From Leisingera sp. S132 (GTDB lineage: Bacteria; Pseudomonadota; Alphaproteobacteria; Rhodobacterales; Rhodobacteraceae): a stretch of 64,000 nt of DNA. Every line of letters starts with the position of its first letter. Positions within the stretch are counted from its first letter, which is position 1. The position numbers and the translations under genes are program-made. Under the pieces are notes generated by a model. It ran no database searches, was not told the origin of the DNA, and worked only from the letters and a program-made list of their open reading frames with translations. The stretch is from contig NZ_CP083553.1 in the NCBI RefSeq assembly GCF_025144465.1, positions 2,726,001 to 2,790,000 on the forward strand, given 5' to 3'. Shown here piece by piece: positions 8,893 through 18,067 of this stretch.

Positions 8893-8952
8893 ACTATAGG
8901 CGACCCTCCAGAATTTGGGTAGGGGGCATTTGCCGCCGCTACATAAAGAGGT

Positions 8953-9369
8953 TCAGGACAGATGCGCCGCCACCTGCCGCAGATGCGGCGCATCGCGGTG
9001 TTCAAAAAGGTAGATGCCTTGCCAAGTACCGAGCAGCGGGGCACCGTTGCGGACCGGAACCGACAAGCTGACAGGCATCATCGCGGCCTTGATATGGGCT
9101 GGCATGTCGTCGGGCCCTTCGTAGGTATGACGCAGATAACCCATGGACGGATCAGAGGACGGCGGCACCAGACGGGCAAAAAATGCATGCAGATCGCCCT
9201 GCACCTCCGGGTCGGCATTTTCCTGGATCAACAGGGAACAGGACGTATGGCGCACAAATAGCGTCAGCAGCCCGTCCTGACAGCCCTTCGCTGCCACCCA
9301 GGCCTGCACGTCGCGGGTAAACTCATAGAGACCCTGCCCGCGCGTCGGAATGGAGAAGTCATGCTGCAT
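8953..9369 (-). CDS. YjbQ/UPF0047 family protein
   Basis: The product belongs to the YjbQ family, for which a weak thiamine-phosphate-synthase-like activity has been reported but whose role is not settled. The family motifs RHTSCSLLIQENADP and GTWQGIYLFEHRD are complete. I use ATG 9369 (138 residues), preceded by AGAAAGG; a TTG start six codons upstream is possible. The gene is monocistronic, between nrdR and the secreted-protein cluster. Confidence 0.9.
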   Translation of the reverse strand: MQHDFSIPTRGQGLYEFTRDVQAWVAAKGCQDGLLTLFVRHTSCSLLIQENADPEVQGDLHAFFARLVPPSSDPSMGYLRHTYEGPDDMPAHIKAAMMPVSLSVPVRNGAPLLGTWQGIYLFEHRDAPHLRQVAAHLS

Positions 9370-9428
9370 GCGGCCTTTCTGGCGCAAGCACCATGTTCAG
9401 GCAACCCTGCACCGCTGGCCGCTGCCCT

Positions 9429-9854
9429 TTACGGCAGCCAGCGGTCGCGCCCGGGAAGCCGGTCGTAGCAGTAGTTCTGCGCCGAGGTCACCCGCAGGCT
9501 GTCCCCTGCTTCACGAATATTCAGCGGCAGGCTGCCGGAGCGGTCAGGAACCCCCGGCGGCAGGCCAAAGGCAAATTGCACGGCTTTGCGCCCTGGCCGG
9601 TTCACCGAGGGGCCTTCGCCGCGCCAGACGTAGATCCGCTGGTTCACTGGCGCCCGCAGCTGGCGAATGGCAAAATCGGCGATACTGCACCAGTAGTCCT
9701 GGGCGCCGGAGCGGCTCCGGGCGACCACTTCCCAAACACCTTCGGAGACCGGCAACACCTCATTGCGGTTGATCGCCCTCCAGGCGGACGCGGGCACAGG
9801 AACGGACAGAACCAATACCAGCATTCCTGACAGCAAAAGTCTCTTGCAGGTCAT
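9429..9854 (-). CDS. small secreted protein, tandem paralogue 1
   Basis: A 141-residue protein with a clear signal peptide (about 1-24, cleavage after ASA) and no recognised domain. It shares a block with the two genes upstream: WEVVxRSxSG, DYWCSIADFA, a YVWRG strand, an RKAVQF strand and a C-terminal NYCYD. The two conserved cysteines could form a disulfide in the periplasm. This copy is the most divergent (PGRKAVQF in place of TGRRSxVQF). The start has GGAGG five bases before ATG. Function unknown. Confidence 0.75.
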   Translation of the reverse strand: MTCKRLLLSGMLVLVLSVPVPASAWRAINRNEVLPVSEGVWEVVARSRSGAQDYWCSIADFAIRQLRAPVNQRIYVWRGEGPSVNRPGRKAVQFAFGLPPGVPDRSGSLPLNIREAGDSLRVTSAQNYCYDRLPGRDRWLP

Positions 9855-9902
9855 CTCAACCTCCTACTCCGCCATCCGGAACAACCGTGGATCATAATAC
9901 CT

Positions 9903-10313
9903 TCACGGCCGCCCGAACGGCACAAAACAATAATCAAAAGCTCTCTGGACACTCATTGTATCACCAGCTTGCAGGCTGTTAACAGACCCGTATCCGCCAG
10001 ACGGAGGTGTTTGGGCCAGATTGGAATCCAGCGTGAATTGAACTGCTGACCTGCGGCCCGTGGTTTCACTGGGCCCCAAACCACGTGTTATGTGCAGGCT
10101 GGCACTCCAGGGCGCCCCGATAACACGGTGGGCATAGTCTGCGGCACCGCACCAGTACAAGTAACCGTTTCCAGATCTTGGTATCACTTCGAACACACCG
10201 CCTGGCATTTGATTGACGTTTATGCTGTGCCGGCTGGCATTGGCTTCGGACCTGACGGGCAGCCCCAACATTAAAATTGCAGCGGCGATAACAGCTGCGG
10301 AAACAGGTTTCAT
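9903..10313 (-). CDS. small secreted protein, tandem paralogue 2
   Basis: A 136-residue exported protein (signal peptide about 1-25). The mature part matches its neighbours: VFEVIPRSGNG, YLYWCGAADYAHRVIGAPW, RGLGP, TGRRSAVQFTL, LQAGDTMSVQ and FDYCF. It sits between paralogues 1 and 3 in the same orientation and has its own AAGGGGG ribosome site. No function can be assigned; the paired cysteines suggest an oxidised periplasmic fold. Confidence 0.75.
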   Translation of the reverse strand: MKPVSAAVIAAAILMLGLPVRSEANASRHSINVNQMPGGVFEVIPRSGNGYLYWCGAADYAHRVIGAPWSASLHITRGLGPSETTGRRSAVQFTLDSNLAQTPPSGGYGSVNSLQAGDTMSVQRAFDYCFVPFGRP

Positions 10314-10630
10314 GGCGGCCCCCTTTCATTCGGCATGGCGCAAAACGCTGCGCCCGGTTTTCAGGGTACGGAAATCTGAAACACAGGCCATACACACTGC
10401 TGTGCAGTCAAACCCGCCCTCAGGCTTCAAGCCGGGACACCGCAGGACACCACCGCACAGGCTTTGGAAACTCCGAGCAATCGCAAGTCCTTAGAGCGGT
10501 TGGCCAGATACCCTCTGCCGCCTGCCGCGAACAACCTGCCAAACGGTGGTGATCAGCTCATCCACGCGCTTCTCGCAGCGGCCGCACAAATCTGTGGCCG
10601 CCTGTGAACCAGTTCCCCTTCTGGAAGGAA
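10314..10630. other. 317-base intergenic stretch between paralogues 2 and 3
   Basis: I see no convincing gene here. Open frames on both strands lack codon bias, start signals and recognisable protein sequence. No strong hairpin with a T tract is visible. It probably holds the promoter of paralogue 2. Confidence 0.5.
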
Positions 10631-11032
10631 CTACAGCGCCGGCGCCTGCACGCAGTACCCGTACCCCTGCTGCACCGACAGGCTTTCACCCGGGCGGAAA
10701 CCCAGCGACAGCCAGCCCGTCTTGGGCGGCACCCCGGCCTGTTCCGGATGAAGGGTAAACTGCACGGAGGACCGGCGCCCTGTCGTGACGCTGACATCAC
10801 GTCCGCGCACGACGTAATACCGGTCTGTCCAGTTCGCGCCCAGCACCCGGCGGGCATATTGCGCGCCGGCACACCAATAGTCCCAGGTCCCGCCAGAGCG
10901 GCCCGGCACCACCTCGTAGACAAAATCGCTGACAGGCAGAACACGCACACCGCGATTGGCAACGAATGTATCGGCAGCAGCGGGCATGGCTGAAGCGCAG
11001 GACAGCAAGGCAGCAGTGATGAGGTTTTTCAT
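10631..11032 (-). CDS. small secreted protein, tandem paralogue 3
   Basis: The open frame runs upstream to 11224, but the signal peptide starts at ATG 11032 (MKNLITAALLSCASAMPAAA), giving 133 residues, with AAAGGGAC upstream. The mature protein has VYEVVPGRSGG, DYWCAGAQYARRVLGANW, YYVVRG, TGRRSSVQFTLHP, FRPGESLSVQ and YGYCV. It is closest to paralogue 2. The repeated unit implies two local duplications. Function unknown. Confidence 0.75.
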   Translation of the reverse strand: MKNLITAALLSCASAMPAAADTFVANRGVRVLPVSDFVYEVVPGRSGGTWDYWCAGAQYARRVLGANWTDRYYVVRGRDVSVTTGRRSSVQFTLHPEQAGVPPKTGWLSLGFRPGESLSVQQGYGYCVQAPAL

Positions 11033-11138
11033 CAGGAAATGTCCCTTTGTTTGCCTCAACATAGGGACTAGCCGCATGCTCTCCAAGGATCGATCATGGA
11101 CGAGACGGCAAGCTCTCGCAGATGTGTGCCGGAAGGTG

Positions 11139-11435
11139 TCATGCCCGGACGGGAAAAGGAATGATCTCTGCGCTCTCCTGGCGAGGAGCCAGCACTTCTT
11201 CCAGAATGGCCAGAACCGCTGCATCAGGTGAAGTTCCGGTTTCAGGATGAAACCGGACCCGGGCCTGATGGCGCAGCATGTCCCGGGTGTGGTCGCTGCT
11301 CATCTGTTTCAGTGCGTCACCCTGGCTGGCCATCACCTCCACCATGAACTGATTGGCGCTGACCAGGTTATTCAGCGACTGAAGCTTTCCCTGCAGCGCA
11401 TCCAGCGCCCCATTCAAATCGGCATGTGCAGACAT
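11139..11435 (-). CDS. hypothetical 98-residue cytoplasmic protein
   Basis: A small soluble protein with no signal peptide. The first 60 residues look helical and coiled-coil-like (ALDALQGKLQSLNNLVSANQ), followed by a Pro-rich tail ending EIIPFPVRA. I recognise no family. It has reasonable codon bias and sits in a minus-strand run. It does not overlap paralogue 3 once that gene's start is set at 11032. Confidence 0.6.
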   Translation of the reverse strand: MSAHADLNGALDALQGKLQSLNNLVSANQFMVEVMASQGDALKQMSSDHTRDMLRHQARVRFHPETGTSPDAAVLAILEEVLAPRQESAEIIPFPVRA

Positions 11436-11518
11436 CTTCTTCCCCCCGGAAGGTAAATGCGGATGCTGCGAGTTTAAAACTCAGGCCGCCGGCGGGCAAC
11501 GCCACGGTTAGCAAATGG

Positions 11519-12064
11519 TTAACGCCTAAGGTTCAATTCCGGCAGTGCAATGTGGCCGGTATAGCGAACCAGCAGGCCGAGTCTTGGCAGGCTGGCGGAG
11601 ATATCAAACCCCAAGTGCCCCTGCGGCGTCTCATACTCCATCGATGCGCTTTCGGGGCACAAAGCCCTCGGCAGCGGAAGTCCGAACAGGCGGGCTTTTT
11701 CCACTGAAACCATCAGGGCGCCCTGCTGCACCCCAACTGAAAGCTCCAGCTCAACCGGACCTAAGCGCTCCACCGCGCGGCCCGTGCGCGCATCGTAGCG
11801 CAGCACAGACCGGGTCTGATGCTTGCCGAAAACACGCCGCCAGACATGGCCGTTTCCCTGCTGTGCGATGTCCAGCCGGAACCGGCTTTGCGGCATCGGC
11901 GGCGGAAATCCTGCCAGCCGGGCCAGCAATTGCGCCCAGCGGGTTCCGCCCTCGACGCGAACCACGCCAAAGCTTCGTTCAGGCGGTTCTGCATGAAACC
12001 GCATCAGCGCCGGCGGCACCTGAAGAGATTTTGCGGCGATGATTTCGCCAAAGGCGTCCCTCAT
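11519..12064 (-). CDS. DUF4166 family protein
   Basis: The 181-residue protein resembles the DUF4166 family, a beta-rich domain often fused or linked to saccharopine-dehydrogenase-like or DCC-family proteins: ALMRFHAEPPERSFGVVRVEGG, GNGHVWRRVFG and a late RYTGHIALPE. The ATG at 12064 overlaps the TGA of the DCC gene as ATGA, so they are translationally coupled; the longer open frame to 12121 is not needed. Role unknown. Confidence 0.75.
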   Translation of the reverse strand: MRDAFGEIIAAKSLQVPPALMRFHAEPPERSFGVVRVEGGTRWAQLLARLAGFPPPMPQSRFRLDIAQQGNGHVWRRVFGKHQTRSVLRYDARTGRAVERLGPVELELSVGVQQGALMVSVEKARLFGLPLPRALCPESASMEYETPQGHLGFDISASLPRLGLLVRYTGHIALPELNLRR

Positions 12065-12504
12065 CCGCCATAGCCCCCCACGGCAAAGCGGTCGCGGACT
12101 TCCCGACTGGGGACCATGCAAGTGTCACGCCGCCCGAACAGGCGGTAGCGGTTGCGGGCGACACTGAAATAGAGCGCATCCTTCAGGCGCTGCGGCAGAA
12201 ACCGGCACACAGACAAGACCGGCCATGGCCACGGCAGCGCCCGCATCGCCGCGGCAAAGGCATCAAGACGCTGATGGGGGTGTCCGTCAACGATCACCAG
12301 GTTGGTCTCAAAATCATCTTGGGGCAGCCCAAGATCACGGTACAGCTGCTGTCCCAGCGGTGACTGCGCGGTGGCAAAGGCAAACTGCCCGGTACGGTCG
12401 TGGCGCAGCATGAAGCGGAAGAAGCCCGAGCACAGCACACATTCGCCATCAAAAACGATGAGGAACTTGTGCTCCGGCTCCTGGTTTCGTGCCTTGCCGC
12501 TCAC
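12061..12504 (-). CDS. thiol-disulfide oxidoreductase, DCC (DUF393/YuxK) family
   Basis: The 147-residue product has the DCC signature: FDGECVLCSGFFRFMLRHD, with Cys35 and Cys38 spaced as a thioredoxin-like CxxC. It also has the LPWPWPVL-RFLP-YxxVARNRYRLFGRRDTC tail typical of this family. Predicted to act on thiols, but no substrate is known. It starts at GTG 12504 directly after the secreted-protein gene and overlaps the DUF4166 gene; the three form a compact operon. Confidence 0.85.
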   Translation of the reverse strand: MSGKARNQEPEHKFLIVFDGECVLCSGFFRFMLRHDRTGQFAFATAQSPLGQQLYRDLGLPQDDFETNLVIVDGHPHQRLDAFAAAMRALPWPWPVLSVCRFLPQRLKDALYFSVARNRYRLFGRRDTCMVPSREVRDRFAVGGYGG

Positions 12505-12990
12505 CTATTGCCACGCCCCCGTTTCCAAGGAGTATTCCTGCCCGGCTGCGATTTTTGCGTCAAACAGCGGCAAAGGGTAGCCGCTGTCCACACTGCCCGC
12601 ATCACACCGCAGGTGCGCCAGTTCTTTGCCGCTCTGTTCGACGACAACGCCCCCTTCCATAGGGTTCTGCGCTCCCGGATCCTTCGAAATACTGTAATAA
12701 ACGATGTAGCGGGCATCGGCATTGGTAAAAATGACTTCCTCCCAGATCGACCCGCCAATGCCCGGCCATGGGGTCATGTCCACGTCGCGCACATCCCGTT
12801 TCATTTCAAGTTCCGGCTGCCGCCCAGGTGTCCCGAAAACATAAGTCGCCTGTTCCCCCTGCAAACAGGTCGTCAGCTTTTTTACTCCATCCTTGAATGT
12901 ACAGGAAACCATCGTCTCGGCTCCCTCAGGACATGCCAGTACTGCTGCGCTGTTGGCCAGTAAAAAAAGGCCGGACAGAAAAATCCTCAA
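12505..12990 (-). CDS. secreted protein of unknown function
   Basis: 161 residues with a signal peptide (about 1-19, ending VLAC; this could be read as a weak lipobox, but the region is short). The mature part has cysteines at CPEGAETMVSCTF, CLQGE and LRCDAG, a pattern compatible with disulfides. No domain recognised. It is the first gene of the operon with the DCC and DUF4166 genes, so a thiol-linked periplasmic role is possible but speculative. Confidence 0.65.
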   Translation of the reverse strand: MRIFLSGLFLLANSAAVLACPEGAETMVSCTFKDGVKKLTTCLQGEQATYVFGTPGRQPELEMKRDVRDVDMTPWPGIGGSIWEEVIFTNADARYIVYYSISKDPGAQNPMEGGVVVEQSGKELAHLRCDAGSVDSGYPLPLFDAKIAAGQEYSLETGAWQ

Positions 12991-13011
12991 AATACATCTC
13001 CATGAAATGCA

Positions 13012-13033
13012 AAGGCGCCCCAGGGGGCGCCTT
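13012..13033 (-). terminator. rpoD terminator hairpin
   Basis: AAGGCGCCCC (13012-13021) and GGGGCGCCTT (13024-13033) form a 9-10 bp stem six bases after the rpoD stop. The following minus-strand sequence has only a short T run (ATTT), so strength is moderate. Confidence 0.65.
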
Positions 13034-13038
13034 CTGTC

Positions 13039-15021
<1,983 letters not shown>

Positions 15022-15050
15022 TAAATGCTCCTACTCAGGGGCTGCGGGGC

Positions 15051-15067
15051 GATTCGCTGAGCGAATC
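15051..15067. promoter_or_regulatory. perfect palindrome in the rpoD leader
   Basis: GATTCGCT-G-AGCGAATC, a perfect 8+1+8 palindrome, lies 30 bases upstream of the rpoD ATG. It could be a leader hairpin or a protein-binding site. No T tract follows on either strand, so it is not an intrinsic terminator. Confidence 0.4.
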
Positions 15068-15152
15068 ATTAGCGCGATCATCTGATTCGTCACCCCGTTT
15101 ACCCAATTTTCCTGTGCTCTTCCTTAGCAAAACGCAGAATCACCCCCGCGTG

Positions 15153-17144
15153 TTACTTCTCGGAGAAGCCGATCCGGTCCAAAAGGGCCCCGAAGGCATC
15201 GCGCTCATCCCGGTTGAGCCGCGCGCCGTTCTTGCCCACGTCATACGTAGCCTTGTCCTCGTTTTCGCTGCGCACGGCTTTGTTCTTGGCCTCTGCCGCC
15301 TGCCGCAGCCGCCAGGTCAGCGCCTCATCCGCAAGGCCGTGCAAATCCTCTTCGGCTTCTGCCAGTTCTGCATCCAGCCCGCGCAGCGTTTCGAGTTTTG
15401 CGAGTTCTTCGGCCAGCGTCATGCTGGCCAGTTCGGTGTCGCCGGGTTTGCGCAGGCAGGGGATGATTGCAACGTGGCGAAGGGCAAAGAGGTTTTCAAG
15501 GGCATGCGGCCCCAAAGACCAGTCGATTTCCTCACGCAACCGATCCGGCGCGCTGATGCCGTGGCGAAGCACCATGTCGCGCAGGGCCGCCAGATCCGGG
15601 TCGGCGCACTGCAAGCGTTCCAGGCTGGTCTCGAACTCCGGGATCACCTCGGGTGTGGTGATGGCCGTGGCCAGGATCACCGCCTCACGCATCGCGGCAA
15701 AGGATTCATCATTGGCTCCCGCCACCAGCGAGGCGCGGGTGGTGGCGCGCGGCTGCGGAATCGGGCCGAAGCCCTTGCCCGATTTCCAGGGCGCGCGGGC
15801 GCCATCGCGGAAGCCGCCGCCTTTGCCGGTCCTCTGCTGATAGCTGCCGCTGTCCCGGTTGCCCCGGAACAGCTGCCAGCGCATCTCTTTGACGTCCTCG
15901 CCGTAATGCTTACGGATCGAGGGATCGCGGATCAGCTTGATCTTTTCCCGCAAGCTCTTGTCGAGCGCCGCCTTGCGCTCCGGGCTGTCAAAGACCTTGC
16001 CTTCGGTTTCACGCTGCCACAGCAGTTTGACCATCGGGATTGCCCGGTCCAGCACCGCCTGCACGGCCTCCGGGCCTTCGCTGCGGATCATGTCGTCCGG
16101 GTCCTTGCCCTCCGGCATGATGGCAAAGCGCAGGGATTTGCCCGCCTCCAGCAGCGGCAGCGCCAAGTCAATCAGCCGCATGGCGGCGCGAATGCCCGCG
16201 GTGTCGCCATCCAGCGCGATGATCGGCTCATCCGACATCCGCCACAGCATCTGCAACTGGTTTTCGGTGATCGCGGTCCCCAAGGGCGCGACAGAGGACT
16301 GGAACCCGCCTTCCGCCAGGGCAATCACATCCATATAGCCCTCGGCCACAACCAGCGTGGAGCCGCGCCCGGAGGCCGCCCGTGCCGGCCCGTGATTGTA
16401 AAGGCTGCGGCCCTTGTCGAACAGCTCAGTCTCGGGCGAGTTCAGGTATTTGGCGTTGTCATTCGGGTCCAGCGCCCGGCCGCCAAAGGCAATCGCCCGG
16501 CCGCGTGCATCGCGGATCGGGAACATGATCCGGTTGCGGAAGGTGTCATAAGGCTTGCCGCCCTTGTTCGACGGCTTTGCCAGCCCAGCGCCGATGATCA
16601 GGTCCTCGGGCACGTTCTTGCCGCGCAAAGCGTCCCACAGGTTCTGCCAGCCATCGGGGGCAAAGCCGATTTCCCAGCGGTCCAGCGCCTGCGCCGTTAT
16701 GCCCCGCCGCTGCAGATAGGCGCGGGCATCCTGGGCGGCATTGGTTTTCAGCTGCAGGCGGAAGAACTGCACCGCCTGCTCCATCACATCGGCCAGCAGC
16801 GTCCGGCGGTCCTGTTTCTCTTGCGCACGCGGATCGCGCTTGGGCATTTCCATGCCCGCTTCCCCTGCCAGGATTTCCACCGCCTCCATGAAACCGACGT
16901 TCTCGGTCTCCTGAACAAACTTCAGCGCGTCGCCCTTGGCGTGGCAGCCGAAGCAGTAATAGAACCCCTTGCGGTCCTCCACGTGAAACGAGGCGGTCTT
17001 TTCGTGGTGGAAGGGGCACGGCCCCCAGAAGTCGCCCTTGCCCGGCTGTGACTTGCGCTGGTCCCACATGACCTTGCGCCCGACAACATCAGATATGCTG
17101 ATGCGGGTGCGCAATTCATCCAGAAAGCCGGGCGGCAGGGACAT
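15153..17144 (-). CDS. dnaG: DNA primase
   Basis: Synthesises RNA primers at the replication fork. The 663-residue protein has the N-terminal CHC2 zinc finger (CPFHHEKTASFHV, then YYCFGC; about 41-66) and the catalytic core around 130-250. The TOPRIM domain carries VVAEGYMDVIAL and ALDGDTAG (about 265-330), and the C-terminal helicase-binding region follows. The start is separated from the upstream small gene by a single base. Confidence 0.98.
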   Translation of the reverse strand: MSLPPGFLDELRTRISISDVVGRKVMWDQRKSQPGKGDFWGPCPFHHEKTASFHVEDRKGFYYCFGCHAKGDALKFVQETENVGFMEAVEILAGEAGMEMPKRDPRAQEKQDRRTLLADVMEQAVQFFRLQLKTNAAQDARAYLQRRGITAQALDRWEIGFAPDGWQNLWDALRGKNVPEDLIIGAGLAKPSNKGGKPYDTFRNRIMFPIRDARGRAIAFGGRALDPNDNAKYLNSPETELFDKGRSLYNHGPARAASGRGSTLVVAEGYMDVIALAEGGFQSSVAPLGTAITENQLQMLWRMSDEPIIALDGDTAGIRAAMRLIDLALPLLEAGKSLRFAIMPEGKDPDDMIRSEGPEAVQAVLDRAIPMVKLLWQRETEGKVFDSPERKAALDKSLREKIKLIRDPSIRKHYGEDVKEMRWQLFRGNRDSGSYQQRTGKGGGFRDGARAPWKSGKGFGPIPQPRATTRASLVAGANDESFAAMREAVILATAITTPEVIPEFETSLERLQCADPDLAALRDMVLRHGISAPDRLREEIDWSLGPHALENLFALRHVAIIPCLRKPGDTELASMTLAEELAKLETLRGLDAELAEAEEDLHGLADEALTWRLRQAAEAKNKAVRSENEDKATYDVGKNGARLNRDERDAFGALLDRIGFSEK

Positions 17145-17145
17145 A

Positions 17146-17484
17146 TCAGTTCGACTTCAGTTGTTTCTGCATCGCCTGGATCTGATCCCAGTTCTGCAGG
17201 CACTGCTGTTCGAACAGCGCGCCGAGGTCGGTTTCCTTCAGCTCGCGCCGCTTCATCGCATAGACATGGCTTGTCAGCTGCGGGATCGCATTGGAGTAGG
17301 CATCAGGCCACTCTGGATTGCTGTCCAGAATCACCTGCTCCACCTCCTCCTGCTTCACCCGGTCCAGCCGCGCCTGCTGCACCGCGGCCATGACCTGGCC
17401 CTGGTATTTGCAGCTTTGTTCTTTGTTTTCAGAAGCATAGGCCGGAGCCGCCAGCAAGGCGGCTGCAAGGGCGATGCGGATCAT
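17146..17484 (-). CDS. small secreted protein of unknown function
   Basis: 112 residues: a signal peptide (MIRIALAAALLAAPAYA) then a charged helical domain with two cysteines (SCKYQGQVM and EQQCLQNW). No family recognised. It sits between soxG and dnaG on the same strand, 37 bases after soxG and one base before dnaG, so it may be transcribed with either. Confidence 0.65.
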   Translation of the reverse strand: MIRIALAAALLAAPAYASENKEQSCKYQGQVMAAVQQARLDRVKQEEVEQVILDSNPEWPDAYSNAIPQLTSHVYAMKRRELKETDLGALFEQQCLQNWDQIQAMQKQLKSN

Positions 17485-17521
17485 AGATGCGCTCCGGGAA
17501 TCAGTTGGTGATCTCCGCAGG

Positions 17522-18067
17522 TTACCCCCGCGCCGTGACGGCTTCCATGGCTGTTTTCAAATCATGCACAAGCGTTTTTGCCATCGAGCGGAACACCATG
17601 ATCTGAAACGCCTGCGGGCCAATGCGGGTGACCGAGGCCATCATGTGCTTGAGTTCCGTTCGGGCGGTATGGCCGCGCTTGAAAACCTGGGGGCGCAAAT
17701 CCACCGGCACCAGCCGCGCCAGCACGTCCTCAGCTCCCTTGCCGTCCAGCCGGACAACGGACCAGGCGTCGCTCTGATCCGTCAGTGCGGCATGTTCGGC
17801 CAGGCTGGCGTCAGGCTCCGGCCCCATCAGTAGCGCCATGTCGCGGCCGAACCAGACAGCCCGGCTGCCTGCCTTGCCGGTGGCGCGGTTCACCGCCGGG
17901 AAGGCCATTCCATGCGCGGCCTCCAGCGCCTTGCCCAGCGCCTTCTCCTGCCCCTTGAATGGCGCCAAGGCCCACATGCTGCCGGGCTGTTCCTCAGTGA
18001 GGCTCATGCCTCCAATAGTTACCGGCAGCAGCCTGTCACAGGGGCTTTTTGCGATCAGTTCAGCCAC
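17522..18067 (-). CDS. soxG: sarcosine oxidase, gamma subunit
   Basis: Gamma subunit of the heterotetrameric sarcosine oxidase, the small GcvT/YgfZ-like partner of the complex. I chose GTG 18067 (181 residues) because AAGGAGG lies eight bases upstream and the start then overlaps the soxA stop by eight bases; the frame is open to 18091 with a TTG. Recognisable features are GSMWALAPFKG, LDGKGAEDVLARLVPVDL and HMMASVTRIGPQAFQIMVFRSMAKTL. Last gene of soxBDAG. Confidence 0.92.
   Translation of the reverse strand: MAELIAKSPCDRLLPVTIGGMSLTEEQPGSMWALAPFKGQEKALGKALEAAHGMAFPAVNRATGKAGSRAVWFGRDMALLMGPEPDASLAEHAALTDQSDAWSVVRLDGKGAEDVLARLVPVDLRPQVFKRGHTARTELKHMMASVTRIGPQAFQIMVFRSMAKTLVHDLKTAMEAVTARG

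Noticed and set aside
10558-10962. A 134-codon minus-strand frame overlapping paralogue 3.
   Set aside because: It is out of frame with a gene supported by signal peptide and paralogy, and shows no family resemblance.
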